DNA of 45,104 nucleotides from Burkholderiaceae bacterium (GTDB lineage: Bacteria; Pseudomonadota; Gammaproteobacteria; Burkholderiales; Burkholderiaceae): NCBI GenBank assembly GCA_947472645.1, contig CANJBQ010000026.1:1-45104 (forward strand), in the 5' to 3' direction. The position numbers were made by a program, and so were the translations under genes. The number at the start of each line of letters is the position of its first letter. Position 1 is the stretch's first letter. This document shows positions 8,958-18,017 of this stretch, piece after piece. The notes beneath the pieces are model-generated. The model had not been told where the DNA came from. It saw only the letters and a program-made list of their open reading frames with translations, and made no database searches.

Positions 8958-9054
8958 AAATAAAGTTCTCCAAGCCCTTTATTTTACTAAATTTAAATAA
9001 ATCTAAGATTTTCGATTATTCTATGCATTATTCTTCTTTTTCCACTGATTACCT

Positions 9055-9726
9055 ATGAAAAATATCCGTATAGATTTCGTCTCCGATGTGGCATGCCCAT
9101 GGTGTGCAATTGGTCTTGGTTCATTCGAACAAGCTGTTGAACAATTAAAAGGTGAAATCTCCGTAGAGCTGCAATTTCATCCTTTTGAGCTCAATCCTGA
9201 GACGCCCCCAGGTGGCCAAGATACGCTGGAGCACTTAATGGGTAAATACGGATCAACTCGTGAACAAATCATTGCTAATCAAACACAAATTCAGCAAAGA
9301 GCCAAGGAATCAGGCTTTCCTTTTAACGAAGCAATACGTCCTAAAATTTACAATACCTTTACGTGTCACCGTTTACTGTATTGGGCCCAAGCAACAATTA
9401 GTTTAAGTGCTCAATATCTTTTAAAACGTGAGTTATTGACAGCGTATTTCACATTGAATGAAGACTTGGATCATCCTGAGGTATTGCTCAGAGCTGTTCA
9501 ACGTGCTGGTTTGAATGAGCAAAAGGCGAAAGAGGTGATTGATTCTGATCAATTTACAAGTGAGGTGAAAGAGGCAATGGCATACTACCGAACGATCGGT
9601 ATTACTGCAGTTCCTTCGGTCATTGTCGATGGAAAATACTTGATTCAAGGTGGTCAATCGGCTGAGGTGTTTGTAAATTCTTTACGTCAAATTGCGGCTG
9701 AGCAAACTTCGGAAATGCAAGAGTAA
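9055..9726 (+). CDS. DsbA family oxidoreductase, FrnE-like
   Basis: A 223-residue thioredoxin-fold protein with the active-site CPWC at residues 14-17 and a cis-proline loop TAVPSV near the C-terminus. The FELNPETPPGG block after the first strand is characteristic of the FrnE branch of the DsbA family. There is no signal peptide, so it acts in the cytoplasm as a disulfide oxidoreductase/isomerase-like protein. The related 2-hydroxychromene-2-carboxylate isomerases lack the CxxC pair, so the isomerase role is less likely here. It lies seven bases upstream of the helicase gene and is probably co-transcribed with it. Confidence 0.83.
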   Translation: MKNIRIDFVSDVACPWCAIGLGSFEQAVEQLKGEISVELQFHPFELNPETPPGGQDTLEHLMGKYGSTREQIIANQTQIQQRAKESGFPFNEAIRPKIYNTFTCHRLLYWAQATISLSAQYLLKRELLTAYFTLNEDLDHPEVLLRAVQRAGLNEQKAKEVIDSDQFTSEVKEAMAYYRTIGITAVPSVIVDGKYLIQGGQSAEVFVNSLRQIAAEQTSEMQE

Positions 9727-9732
9727 ACCCCT

Positions 9733-11034
9733 TTGATTGAGATTACCCCAGAGTATGATGCGGTATTGACCGCAATTGATCGTAAAGATCCATTTATTTT
9801 TATTAGTGGACGTGCGGGTACTGGTAAAACGACGCTGGTTAATTATTTACGTAATGAGCTCAAAGAACAGGTTGCGGTTGTTGCTCCAACAGGAGTTGCC
9901 GCCTTACAGGTGCGGGGTGTCACGATACATTCTTTTTTTCGTTTTCCACCTAGATTAATTTTCCCAGAAAATGATATTAAAAAGCTCAAAGATCGACGCT
10001 TGTATAACAAACTTGGAATTTTGATTATTGACGAAATCTCCATGGTTAGAGCCGATATGATCGATGCTATCGATATGTTCTTGAGGGTCAATGGTCCTCG
10101 TGAAGGTAAACCATTTGGAGGGATACAGGTTATTTTTGTAGGTGATCTTTTTCAGTTACCACCCGTTGTTCGCCATGAAGAAATGGAAGTTTTACGCGAA
10201 CGCGGTTACGACGCGGCATATTTTTTTAATGCGCAGGTTTTACACCGTTCAGAACTCACATACATTGAGCTCATGAAAATTTTTCGACAAAAAGATAAGG
10301 CCTTTACAGATCTCTTGAATCAGATTCGTATGAATCAGGGTGCAGATACAGCGTTAAAAATCATTAATGATGCATGCTTTCATCCTGCGATATCAGGAAA
10401 TCAACAAGCGATTACATTGACTACCACCAATCAGCGTGCGGATAGTATGAATACCAAAGAGATGCGTGGTTTGGATACTGAAACACGCGTTTATAAGGGA
10501 AGAGTGGATGGTAAGTTTAATATTGATGAAAGAAATCTGCCCTCACCACTTGATTTGACGTTAAAGCTAGGTGCACGTGTCATGTTTACTGCCAATGATC
10601 GAAATATGCCACGACGTTGGATGAATGGAACTTTAGGAAAAGTGGTTCAGTTTGAAACTGAGTCGATCACTGTTGAGCTTGATCCCACGTCGGGTTCTCG
10701 GATGAGACATCTTGTTGAAGTACCTATTTTTGCTTGGGAATCTTATCAGTATGAGTTTGATGAAAAAGAAAACCAAATTAAACCTGTGGTGAATGGCAAG
10801 TTTGAACAGTTCCCACTCATGCTGGCATGGGCAGTGACGATTCATAAGAGTCAAGGCAAAACATTAGAAAAAGTAAAAGTTGATTTATCAGGAGGAACTT
10901 TTGCTCCAGGACAAGTCTATGTGGCGCTGAGTCGCTGTACGACCCTTGAAGGGATAGAGCTTCTGCAACCAATTCGAACCAATGACGTACGCACGGATGC
11001 GCACGTCAAAGATTTTTACCGTCGTCTTCAGTAA
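9733..11034 (+). CDS. Pif1-like / RecD2-type ATP-dependent DNA helicase
   Basis: A 433-residue superfamily 1B helicase. Walker A is GRAGTGKTT (26-34), Walker B is IIDEIS (D100, E101), followed by FVGDLFQLPPV (motif III). The C-terminal motif is AVTIHKSQGKTLE, then VYVALSRC (motif VI). The size matches the short bacterial Pif1 proteins, which unwind 5'-to-3' and are linked to replication and G-quadruplex processing. The start is a TTG at 9733, six bases after the FrnE gene; no ATG is near enough to give the complete domain. The stop codon directly abuts the stop of the convergent dehydrogenase gene. Confidence 0.82.
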   Translation: MIEITPEYDAVLTAIDRKDPFIFISGRAGTGKTTLVNYLRNELKEQVAVVAPTGVAALQVRGVTIHSFFRFPPRLIFPENDIKKLKDRRLYNKLGILIIDEISMVRADMIDAIDMFLRVNGPREGKPFGGIQVIFVGDLFQLPPVVRHEEMEVLRERGYDAAYFFNAQVLHRSELTYIELMKIFRQKDKAFTDLLNQIRMNQGADTALKIINDACFHPAISGNQQAITLTTTNQRADSMNTKEMRGLDTETRVYKGRVDGKFNIDERNLPSPLDLTLKLGARVMFTANDRNMPRRWMNGTLGKVVQFETESITVELDPTSGSRMRHLVEVPIFAWESYQYEFDEKENQIKPVVNGKFEQFPLMLAWAVTIHKSQGKTLEKVKVDLSGGTFAPGQVYVALSRCTTLEGIELLQPIRTNDVRTDAHVKDFYRRLQ

Positions 11035-12027
11035 TTATTTTTTCGATTTTTTCTTTTGCTTCTTGGTGGTCATTGGTTTAGCCCAGTTTTCTAAAACTTT
11101 ATAGACAACAGCGGTATCATCTTTGGCATGACCTAGAGCATTGGCTGCGTTATAGACGGGGATACAAGAAGCAAAAACTGGTGCTGGAACAGCATATGAC
11201 TCGATGGCGCCACTAATGAGATGCATGTCTTTATTCCAAACATCAATTTTCATGGTTGCTTCACTCCATGTCCTGTTGGCCATTGAAGGACCACGTACTT
11301 GAAACATTCTGGAACTGCCAGCACTATTACCAATCACTTCTACGATTTGATTGGCATCAAGGCCCATTTGTACGCCGAGTAAAATCGCTTCAGCAGAGGC
11401 TACGTTGTGAATGGCGACTAAATGGTTAGCAACCAATTTCATTTTCATACCTTGACCAAATTCGCCAATGTTATAGATTGCGCGAGCAAAACCTTCAAAA
11501 ACAGCAGTCATTTTTTGGATAGCTTTTTTATCTCCGCTGGCATAGACGACAAGATCCTTCGTTTTTGCTTGCGCACCAGTTCCTGAGAGTGGGCAATCGA
11601 GTAGGGTGATTTCTTTTTTCGCTAAAATCTCGCGAGCAGCTTCTTTGGCCTCACCGGGTAGAGTGCCTAATTCAGCGACAACAGTTCCTTTTTTTGCTGA
11701 GTTAGCGATATCTTGTGCAACGCTCATTAACGCTGCAATCGAAGGGAGTGATAATAAGATATGGGAGGCTTTGGTAGCAACATCGCTGGCAGAGGCCTGA
11801 ATATCAATACCTTCTTTTTTCATCAATTTTTGCTGTTTCGGACTAGGATCAAAGCCATAAACATGAAATCCGGCTTGGACTAAATTCATTGACATCGCTG
11901 AACCCATAATACCTAGTCCAATAAATCCCACTGTTGGTTTTTGTAGGGATAGTTCTCCACCTTTGCTCTTAGGAGAAGTCTTTACAGGAGTGCGAACCAC
12001 AGTAGTTTGTTTTTTAGAAGTTGCCAT
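11035..12027 (-). CDS. 3-hydroxyisobutyrate dehydrogenase-family NAD(P)-dependent oxidoreductase with basic tails
   Basis: A 330-residue beta-hydroxyacid dehydrogenase. The Rossmann motif GFIGLGIMGSAM is at 34-45, the substrate motif DCPLSGT near 144-150, and the catalytic lysine at K197 in GQGMKMKLVANH. It would oxidise a beta-hydroxyacid (or reduce a semialdehyde) with NAD(P). It is longer than the usual 290-300 residues because of a lysine-rich N-terminal extension of about 30 residues and a C-terminus ending KKQKKKSKK. A good ribosome site (AAGGAA) just upstream of the ATG supports the long N-terminus. It is downstream of an alpha/beta hydrolase by 24 bases, probably one operon. The substrate is unknown. 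Confidence 0.83.
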   Translation of the reverse strand: MATSKKQTTVVRTPVKTSPKSKGGELSLQKPTVGFIGLGIMGSAMSMNLVQAGFHVYGFDPSPKQQKLMKKEGIDIQASASDVATKASHILLSLPSIAALMSVAQDIANSAKKGTVVAELGTLPGEAKEAAREILAKKEITLLDCPLSGTGAQAKTKDLVVYASGDKKAIQKMTAVFEGFARAIYNIGEFGQGMKMKLVANHLVAIHNVASAEAILLGVQMGLDANQIVEVIGNSAGSSRMFQVRGPSMANRTWSEATMKIDVWNKDMHLISGAIESYAVPAPVFASCIPVYNAANALGHAKDDTAVVYKVLENWAKPMTTKKQKKKSKK

Positions 12028-12051
12028 GATATTCCTTGGTAAGTTATTGGG

Positions 12052-12855
12052 TCATGCTGCAATAAAAGATTCAACACCCTTTAAAAACGCTTGTGGGTCT
12101 TGAAGTTGTGGAACATGGGCAAGGCCCGGGAAAATACGTAATGAAGCATTCGGGAGAAGCTCAGCTAATTCAACAGACATTGGTGCTGGGGTAGCTTCAT
12201 CAAGCTCTCCCACAACCACTAGAGAAGGGATTTGAAGTTGAGTCACAGCAGTTCTTAAATCCATTGTAGAGAGTGCTTCACACGCACCGAAAAAGGTCTC
12301 TAATTTTAATTTTAAAAAACGCTCTTTACGGTCAGCAATGAGTTCGGGATGCAACTCTTGATAGGCGGGTGCAAAAAGACGGCGCATAGCAACATCCGCA
12401 ATAGCAGAAAGTCCTTTATTCTTTGCATTTTCTGACATACCCTTAAATGCGGCTCTACCGGCTTCGGTAAAGCAAGCTCCGCAATCAGCTAGTACTAATT
12501 TAAACGGCAAGTCCGGATAACGAAGCGCAGTGTTTAACGCCACAAATCCGCCATAACCATTACCCATGAATATTGGCGCTTGTTCCATGGATAGTGTTTG
12601 AATAACAGCGGCAATTTGATCAGAAATAGCATTTAGTGATCCGCCAACAAAATCTGATTGATCAAATCCCGGAAGGCTCAGTTGGATGACTTGGTGCGTT
12701 TTAATGAGGGTTGGGATAATGTTATCCCAACTGGATTGGTCAGCTAAAAGTGAGTGAAACAAAATAATAGCTCGGCCTTTACCAGCTGTTTTAAAGCTTA
12801 AATTTTTACCATCTTGCTGGATATTATGTTCTTGAAAATGTATATGTTGAATCAT
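12052..12855 (-). CDS. Alpha/beta hydrolase-fold protein with Gly at the nucleophile position
   Basis: A 267-residue alpha/beta hydrolase-fold protein. The acid candidate D219 (GELDEATP) and the histidine H247 (GLAHVPQ) are in place. The nucleophile elbow after strand 5 reads MGNGYGGF, so residue 100 is glycine where serine is expected; the codon at 12556-12558 reads GGT on the minus strand. AGT to GGT is one base change. The protein may be a catalytically altered family member or a sequence error. It is upstream of the dehydrogenase at 11035 and divergent from the binding protein gene at 12983, so it belongs to the central catabolic island. No function is assigned. Confidence 0.8.
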   Translation of the reverse strand: MIQHIHFQEHNIQQDGKNLSFKTAGKGRAIILFHSLLADQSSWDNIIPTLIKTHQVIQLSLPGFDQSDFVGGSLNAISDQIAAVIQTLSMEQAPIFMGNGYGGFVALNTALRYPDLPFKLVLADCGACFTEAGRAAFKGMSENAKNKGLSAIADVAMRRLFAPAYQELHPELIADRKERFLKLKLETFFGACEALSTMDLRTAVTQLQIPSLVVVGELDEATPAPMSVELAELLPNASLRIFPGLAHVPQLQDPQAFLKGVESFIAA

Positions 12856-12982
12856 GAGTTGTCTCTATAGGAATGATTGTTTAAAAAGGAGGTGAATTTC
12901 ATATCGATATTTCATCGTAGCCCTTCAAACTCGTTGTAATATAGCATATACACATATTAATAAATATAATTTAAGGGACAAA

Positions 12983-14233
12983 ATGATAAGTAAAAGATCA
13001 TTCATTCAAAGTGTTGCATTGGTAAGCTTTTCATTACTTAGCGCACAAATTGCATTAGCTGCCAGCACCGACCCAATTCGTGTTGGTTTTCTGACCATTA
13101 AGTCTGGGGCTTTAGCCGCTGGCGGTATTCAAATGGAGGATGGCTTGAAGTTATATTTAAAAGAACATAACAATATGATTGCTGGTCGAAAAGTAGAATT
13201 GTTTACTGGTGATACGGGTGGACAGCCAGCGATCACCAAAGCAAAAATAGCTGAACTGGTTGAAAAAGATAAAGTTCATGTTGTAATTGGCCCTTTGGCA
13301 GCATTTGAAGCGATTGCTGTTGATGACTATATTCGTAAAGTTGAAATTCCAACGATTTCACCATCTGCTGGTGCTGAAGATTTGACACAACGTAAACCTA
13401 ATCCTTGGTTTGTCAGAGCTGTAGGTAGTTCAGCTCAACCGAATCAACCATTTGGTGAGTATGTAGCAAAAGAGCTGAAGTACAAACGTATTGCTGTTTT
13501 GGGCGATGACTTTGCTTTTGGTCATGAGAACGTTGGTGGGTTCCAGAGAACCTTTGAAGAAAATGGTGGCAAGATCGTACAAAAATTATGGTCACCCTTA
13601 AATACTGCTGATTATGGGGCTTATATCAGTCAAATCAAGACCAATGTTGATGCTATTTATATTGCCTATGCTGGAAGTAATGGCGTTAAGTTTTTACGGC
13701 AATATAAAGAATACGGTATGCAAGGCAAGATTCCAGTGCTTGGCAATATGACAGCAGTAGACGAGGGGATTTTAGGCTCTATGGGTGATGAGGCCTTAGG
13801 TGTTATTTCACCAGGTTGGTATGCTCAAACCCTGAATAATCCAAATAATACTAAATTTAATCAAGGAATGCTTAAAGAGTTTAAACAAGCGCCTGGTTAT
13901 TATTCCGTTGGAGCTTATGGCGCGATGCTGATGCTCGAACAAGCTCTAAAAGACAATAAATCGAACATTGAAGACAAGAAGTCTTTTATGACAGCACTGC
14001 GAAGTGTTCAGGTCAATAATGATCCTCGCGGCAAAATTACGCTAGATGCGTTAGGCAATCCAATTATGGACATTTATATTCGTAAGGTTGAGCGTGTGAA
14101 TGGTCAGTTAACCAACACGATTATTAAAACTTATCCGGGAGTCACGCAGTTTTGGAAATATAAAAGCGCTGAATTCTTATCAAATCCTGTTTATTCGAGA
14201 GATTATCCGGTATCAAATAACCTTGAAAAGTGA
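12983..14233 (+). CDS. ABC transporter periplasmic substrate-binding protein (second importer, orphan copy)
   Basis: A 416-residue type I binding protein with an N-terminal export signal (SKRSFIQ then a hydrophobic stretch to about residue 27). The KR pair resembles a weak twin-arginine motif. It is clearly paralogous to the binding protein at 18895: both share the pattern RVGFLT..SG, KVHVVIGPLAAFEA and a closing QFWKY block. It has no permease on its own strand, so it probably feeds the LivHMGF set at 15633-18874. A strong ribosome site (AAGGGA) precedes the ATG. The gene is convergent with the amidohydrolase operon, and a shared terminator separates them. Confidence 0.87.
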   Translation: MISKRSFIQSVALVSFSLLSAQIALAASTDPIRVGFLTIKSGALAAGGIQMEDGLKLYLKEHNNMIAGRKVELFTGDTGGQPAITKAKIAELVEKDKVHVVIGPLAAFEAIAVDDYIRKVEIPTISPSAGAEDLTQRKPNPWFVRAVGSSAQPNQPFGEYVAKELKYKRIAVLGDDFAFGHENVGGFQRTFEENGGKIVQKLWSPLNTADYGAYISQIKTNVDAIYIAYAGSNGVKFLRQYKEYGMQGKIPVLGNMTAVDEGILGSMGDEALGVISPGWYAQTLNNPNNTKFNQGMLKEFKQAPGYYSVGAYGAMLMLEQALKDNKSNIEDKKSFMTALRSVQVNNDPRGKITLDALGNPIMDIYIRKVERVNGQLTNTIIKTYPGVTQFWKYKSAEFLSNPVYSRDYPVSNNLEK

Positions 14234-14326
14234 AAATTTACCGCGAAATTTAAAATCATTTCATGCTGCATGTATTTGATTATTAATGGTTAATTTCGAT
14301 ATTTGTAAAATTTAAGTCCTGAACTT

Positions 14327-14355
14327 AAAAAAGGATTCTTAAAGAATCCTTTTTT
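14327..14355. terminator. Bidirectional intrinsic terminator between converging genes
   Basis: A perfect 12-base-pair stem (14327-14338 with 14344-14355) with a 5-base loop TTAAA. It has six A on the left arm and six T on the right arm, so it reads as a terminator in both directions. It lies between the binding protein stop at 14233 and the amidohydrolase stop at 14374. A second small hairpin (14311-14317 with 14323-14329) overlaps its left edge. Confidence 0.85.
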
Positions 14356-14373
14356 ATTGGAGATTAAAAACCT

Positions 14374-15570
14374 TTACAGTTTAATCTTCATCATCTTGAT
14401 GGCGTTACCACCTTCAATCAATTGACGATCAGCGACAGACAATCTCTTTACACCACGAATCGTTTGTAAAGGATGATCATCCGCCATATCGTAAGGGTAA
14501 TCAGTACCTAAGAGGACATGATCAGCACCAAAGCGACGAATCAGGTTGCCTAACATTTCAGAGTCATGGGTAATCGTATCAAAATAGAATTTCTCTAAAT
14601 ATGAGGATGGTTTCTTTTTAATCACGGTACGGCAATCTTTACGAGCGCCCCAGGCGTGATCCATACGTGCCCAGTAGTGAGCCAAGAAACCGCCACCGTG
14701 GGCACAGATAAATTTAATCTTTGGATAACGAGCTGCAATACCATCAAAAATCAAGTGGCTAACAGCGATGGTTGTTTCCAGTGGATTACCAATCACATTA
14801 TTAAAGTAGTGGTTTGTTAAACGTTCGCCTTGTGTAAAGCCTAGTGGATGCATAAAAATGATACAGCCAAGTTCGTTGGCTTTAGCGAAGAATTTTTCTA
14901 AACCAAGGCTTGGGTCGGTCAGGTTCTTACCATTAACGTTGGTGCAAATTTCGACACCTTTAAGCCCCAAAGTTTTCACGCAGTATTCGAGTTCTTTAAC
15001 AGCCATATCCGCATTTTGCAAAGGTACAGAACCCATACCAACGAAGCGGTCTGGATTGCCTGCAACAACATTAGCAATTCCATCATTAACTTCACGAGCA
15101 AGGCTTGCACCGAGTTCTGCTTCTGTGAAATAAAAATAATGATAGGGAGCTGGCGCCACTGCTTGGATATCAATACCCATCTTGTCCATATCTTTCAGAC
15201 GCTCATCAACACCCATGAGTTTAGGAGCACGTGTTTGCATTTGAAGTTTGTTTGTCTCATTCGTAATTTCCGTTGCGTAAATTACGGTTGGATCATAGGA
15301 AGGAGCATTCAGATGGATCGTTTTAGCATTAACTGCTGGATTGAGGTAATGGCAATGGATATCCACAACGACATGTTGACCCTTACGGTTTTTAACAACA
15401 CGTTGGGTCGGACTAGTTAGTTTTTTAGCTGTCGATTTTTTGGCTGGAGTTGCGGCACCTTTTTTACCGGCTTTAGCAATCGCTTTACCGGCAAGGTTAA
15501 CAGGTGACTCGTAGGAAGAGGAGTGGTTATGGGATGAGTCAGAACAAAATGCAGAGCAGGTATAGAACAT
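14374..15570 (-). CDS. Amidohydrolase family 2 (ACMSD-like) protein with basic N-terminal extension
   Basis: A 398-residue metal-dependent TIM-barrel hydrolase/decarboxylase. Metal ligands are visible as HCH (H72, H74), H241 (FMHPLGF), H291 (CAHGGG) and D357 (GTDYPYD), the set used by ACMSD and resorcylate or dihydroxypicolinate decarboxylases. The first ~65 residues are extra: a Cys/Ser/His-rich start and an Ala/Lys-rich stretch with KKGAATPAKKSTAKK. A ribosome site AGAGG near the ATG supports the long form. It lies 62 bases downstream of livF, so it ends an importer-decarboxylase operon. Non-oxidative decarboxylation of an aromatic acid is the most likely reaction; C-C hydrolysis is an alternative. 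The substrate is unknown. Confidence 0.82.
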   Translation of the reverse strand: MFYTCSAFCSDSSHNHSSSYESPVNLAGKAIAKAGKKGAATPAKKSTAKKLTSPTQRVVKNRKGQHVVVDIHCHYLNPAVNAKTIHLNAPSYDPTVIYATEITNETNKLQMQTRAPKLMGVDERLKDMDKMGIDIQAVAPAPYHYFYFTEAELGASLAREVNDGIANVVAGNPDRFVGMGSVPLQNADMAVKELEYCVKTLGLKGVEICTNVNGKNLTDPSLGLEKFFAKANELGCIIFMHPLGFTQGERLTNHYFNNVIGNPLETTIAVSHLIFDGIAARYPKIKFICAHGGGFLAHYWARMDHAWGARKDCRTVIKKKPSSYLEKFYFDTITHDSEMLGNLIRRFGADHVLLGTDYPYDMADDHPLQTIRGVKRLSVADRQLIEGGNAIKMMKIKL

Positions 15571-15632
15571 TGTTGCCTCTTAATTAAATGTAAATAGAAA
15601 AGATGAGTATAAAAGTCTTATGTGAAAAAAGT

Positions 15633-16346
15633 TTAAAAAACGCCTAAGTGTTTCGTTGCAAGTTCAGGATTAGCCCTCACTTCAGCCTCGCTTCCTTGAT
15701 AGGCGACGCGACCAGTATTTAATATGGCAATATCATCGGCCAATGTCATTGCTAGTTGAAAATTCTGCTCGACCAAAATGATAGATAAACCTTCATTTTT
15801 AATTTCTTTAATGCCACGCGCTACTTCTGTAACGATTAGTGGCGCTAAGCCCTCAGAAGGCTCATCTAACAAGAGAACGTCTGGATTACCCATAAGTGCT
15901 CTGCCAATAGCCAACATTTGCTGTTCACCACCAGAAAGGGTTCCTGCGCGTTGTTTAAAGCGGTCTCTTAACTGTGGAAAAAGGTCATATACTCGAGAAA
16001 TATTCCAAGGGTTCTGAATTGGGCGGTTTTGTGCAGCCACTTTTAAATTATCTTCAACCGAAAGACTCGGAAAAATGCGACGGCCTTGAGGGACCAAGCG
16101 AATTCCAGCTTTGGCAATATATTCTGGTTTTTGACGCGCAACATTGTTACCAAATAACTCGATGTTTCCAGTCTTTGCATTGACCAGTCCCGCAATCGTC
16201 ATCATTGTCGTTGTTTTACCAGCGCCATTTCTGCCAAGCAGTGCGAGCAGTGAAGATTTTTTGAGTGTTAGTGAAACATCATGCAAGACATGACTATCGC
16301 CATAATATGAATTAATTCCTTTAATTTCTAACGCATTAGTGGCCAA
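15633..16346 (-). CDS. livF: ABC transporter ATP-binding protein LivF family (second set)
   Basis: A 237-residue ATPase with Walker A GRNGAGKTT, signature LSGGEQQ, Walker B VLLLDEPSEGLAP and the normal LivF switch segment LVEQNF. Its start overlaps the livG gene by 11 bases. It powers the second importer together with that LivG. The amidohydrolase gene follows in the same direction. Confidence 0.88.
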   Translation of the reverse strand: MATNALEIKGINSYYGDSHVLHDVSLTLKKSSLLALLGRNGAGKTTTMMTIAGLVNAKTGNIELFGNNVARQKPEYIAKAGIRLVPQGRRIFPSLSVEDNLKVAAQNRPIQNPWNISRVYDLFPQLRDRFKQRAGTLSGGEQQMLAIGRALMGNPDVLLLDEPSEGLAPLIVTEVARGIKEIKNEGLSIILVEQNFQLAMTLADDIAILNTGRVAYQGSEAEVRANPELATKHLGVF

Positions 16347-17076
16347 GATAGACCTCCTGCGTCTTAGGATTATTGACTACGTAATCACGATCACCATCAA
16401 CGATTACCTTACCGTATTGAAGAACTAATATTTTTTCAGCAAATGCTAGCGCCATTTCCATATCATGCTCAATCATGACAATTGCGACTTCTTTTGAGAT
16501 GTTATTGATTAAGTCTGCCACCATGACACGTTCATCCACAGATAGTCCAGCTAAGGGCTCATCAAGTAAAAGTAGTTCAGGTTTTTGTGCCAGGGCGAGT
16601 GCAATTTCAACACGCCGTTGTTCGCCATAAGAAATCTCTGATACTTTACGGTGGGCTTGATTTTTTAAACCTACGCTATCGAGTAAGTTAATCGCTTGAT
16701 CATAAAGTTCATCCGTGGTTTTTAAAGGTGAAAACACATTATTTTTACGAGCACTAATCCCAAGTAGTGAAAGCACGACGTTATGAGCTAAGGTATCTTT
16801 TGAGAATAAGGTAATGATTTGGTAAGTACGGCTCATACCCATATGTGCCCTGGCTTGAACTGGCTTACCAATGACGTTTTTACCAAATATTTCAACAGAT
16901 CCTGAATCTGGTTTGAGGTCGCCGGTAATTTGAGCGAAGAGTGTAGTTTTACCAGCGCCGTTCGGTCCAATAATTAGACGCCGCTCACCCGGAGCAACTT
17001 GAAGACAAACACTTTGAGTAACTGCTACGCCACCGAAACTTTTGATGAGGTTTTTTACTTCTAGGACATAACTCAT
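16336..17076 (-). CDS. livG: ABC transporter ATP-binding protein LivG family (second set)
   Basis: A 246-residue ATPase with Walker A GPNGAGKTT, signature ISYGEQRR, Walker B LLLLDEPLAGLS and switch histidine in MIEHDME. It overlaps livM by 4 bases and livF by 11 bases, which implies translational coupling along the operon. Its signature motif and insertion differ clearly from the LivG at 5773, so the two importers are not a recent duplication. Confidence 0.88.
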   Translation of the reverse strand: MSYVLEVKNLIKSFGGVAVTQSVCLQVAPGERRLIIGPNGAGKTTLFAQITGDLKPDSGSVEIFGKNVIGKPVQARAHMGMSRTYQIITLFSKDTLAHNVVLSLLGISARKNNVFSPLKTTDELYDQAINLLDSVGLKNQAHRKVSEISYGEQRRVEIALALAQKPELLLLDEPLAGLSVDERVMVADLINNISKEVAIVMIEHDMEMALAFAEKILVLQYGKVIVDGDRDYVVNNPKTQEVYLGH

Positions 17077-18017
17077 GATTTACCTCCAAACCAACGCTTC
17101 TTGATTTGATCAAATCCAGGAACTAATCCAGCGGGCATAAAGATCACAATAAATACAAAAATAAATCCGAGTAACATATTCCAGCGTTCGACAAAACCAG
17201 AAACATAATTTTTTAAAAGAACGATCAAAATTGAGCCGATGACTGGTCCAGCTAATGTACCGGCACCTCCAGCAATGACGCAAAGTAATGCTTCAGCAGA
17301 AGAGGTAATCGACATGACACTAGGGTGAATATATTTGTTAAGGTAGATATAAAGAAGACCAGAGATAGCGCCAAAAAAGCTCGCCATGACAAAGGTCACC
17401 CAGCGGATTCCCCAAACATTAAAACCTAAAGCGCTCATTCTTTTTTCTTGGTCACGGGTACCGCGCAGGCTAGCACCAAAGGGAGAATTCACCACAAGTG
17501 CAATAAAAAATAAAGAGATCACTGTAGTGATTAAACAGAACCAATAAAAATTCGTTGAGTCTTCTAAATCAAACCCAAAAGGTGATGGTCTTGTTAGTCC
17601 AGAAATACCGTTATCGCCATTAGTTAGGCCGACCCAGCGGTAGCCAATTCCCCAGATGATTTGTGAGAGCGCTAAAGTAAGCATCAAAAAACTAAGGCCT
17701 GAAGCGCGAAGAGAAATCCAACCAAAAATGGCGCCTACGAAGGTCGTAAAAATAATCGCAATGGGAGCAGATAGGGCGTGATTCATTCCGTAGTTTTGAT
17801 AGAGCCAGGCGGAGGTATAAGCGGAAAGTCCTAAATAGGTGGCATGACCTAAAGAAGTAAGGCCACCATACCCAACCAGCAAGTTAAGGCTCGCTGCAAA
17901 AATAGCAGCAATCATAATTTGGCTGCCTAAATTGACGTAATACTCACCAAAGAAAAATGGCAATAGTGTGAGGGCTATTATGAGGAATAAATACGGCAGA
18001 TAATTTTTTATACTCAT
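17073..18017 (-). CDS. livM: Branched-chain-type ABC transporter permease LivM family (second set)
   Basis: A 314-residue polytopic membrane protein with the LivM blocks SLNLLVGYGGLTSLGHATYL, SLRASGLSFLMLTLALSQ and VIAGGAGTLAGPVIGS. The start overlaps livH by 4 bases. It forms the transmembrane channel with the LivH protein at 18014. Confidence 0.88.
   Translation of the reverse strand: MSIKNYLPYLFLIIALTLLPFFFGEYYVNLGSQIMIAAIFAASLNLLVGYGGLTSLGHATYLGLSAYTSAWLYQNYGMNHALSAPIAIIFTTFVGAIFGWISLRASGLSFLMLTLALSQIIWGIGYRWVGLTNGDNGISGLTRPSPFGFDLEDSTNFYWFCLITTVISLFFIALVVNSPFGASLRGTRDQEKRMSALGFNVWGIRWVTFVMASFFGAISGLLYIYLNKYIHPSVMSITSSAEALLCVIAGGAGTLAGPVIGSILIVLLKNYVSGFVERWNMLLGFIFVFIVIFMPAGLVPGFDQIKKRWFGGKS

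Noticed and set aside
12885..12940. A strong ribosome-site-like GGAGGTG in the divergent region before the binding protein gene, with a short frame after it.
   Set aside because: No ATG follows at a workable distance, and the GTG within the motif gives only about 15 codons with no conserved features.
15016..15420. A 134-codon open frame on the plus strand inside the amidohydrolase gene.
   Set aside because: Antisense to a gene with intact metal-binding motifs; no ribosome site or neighbour context.
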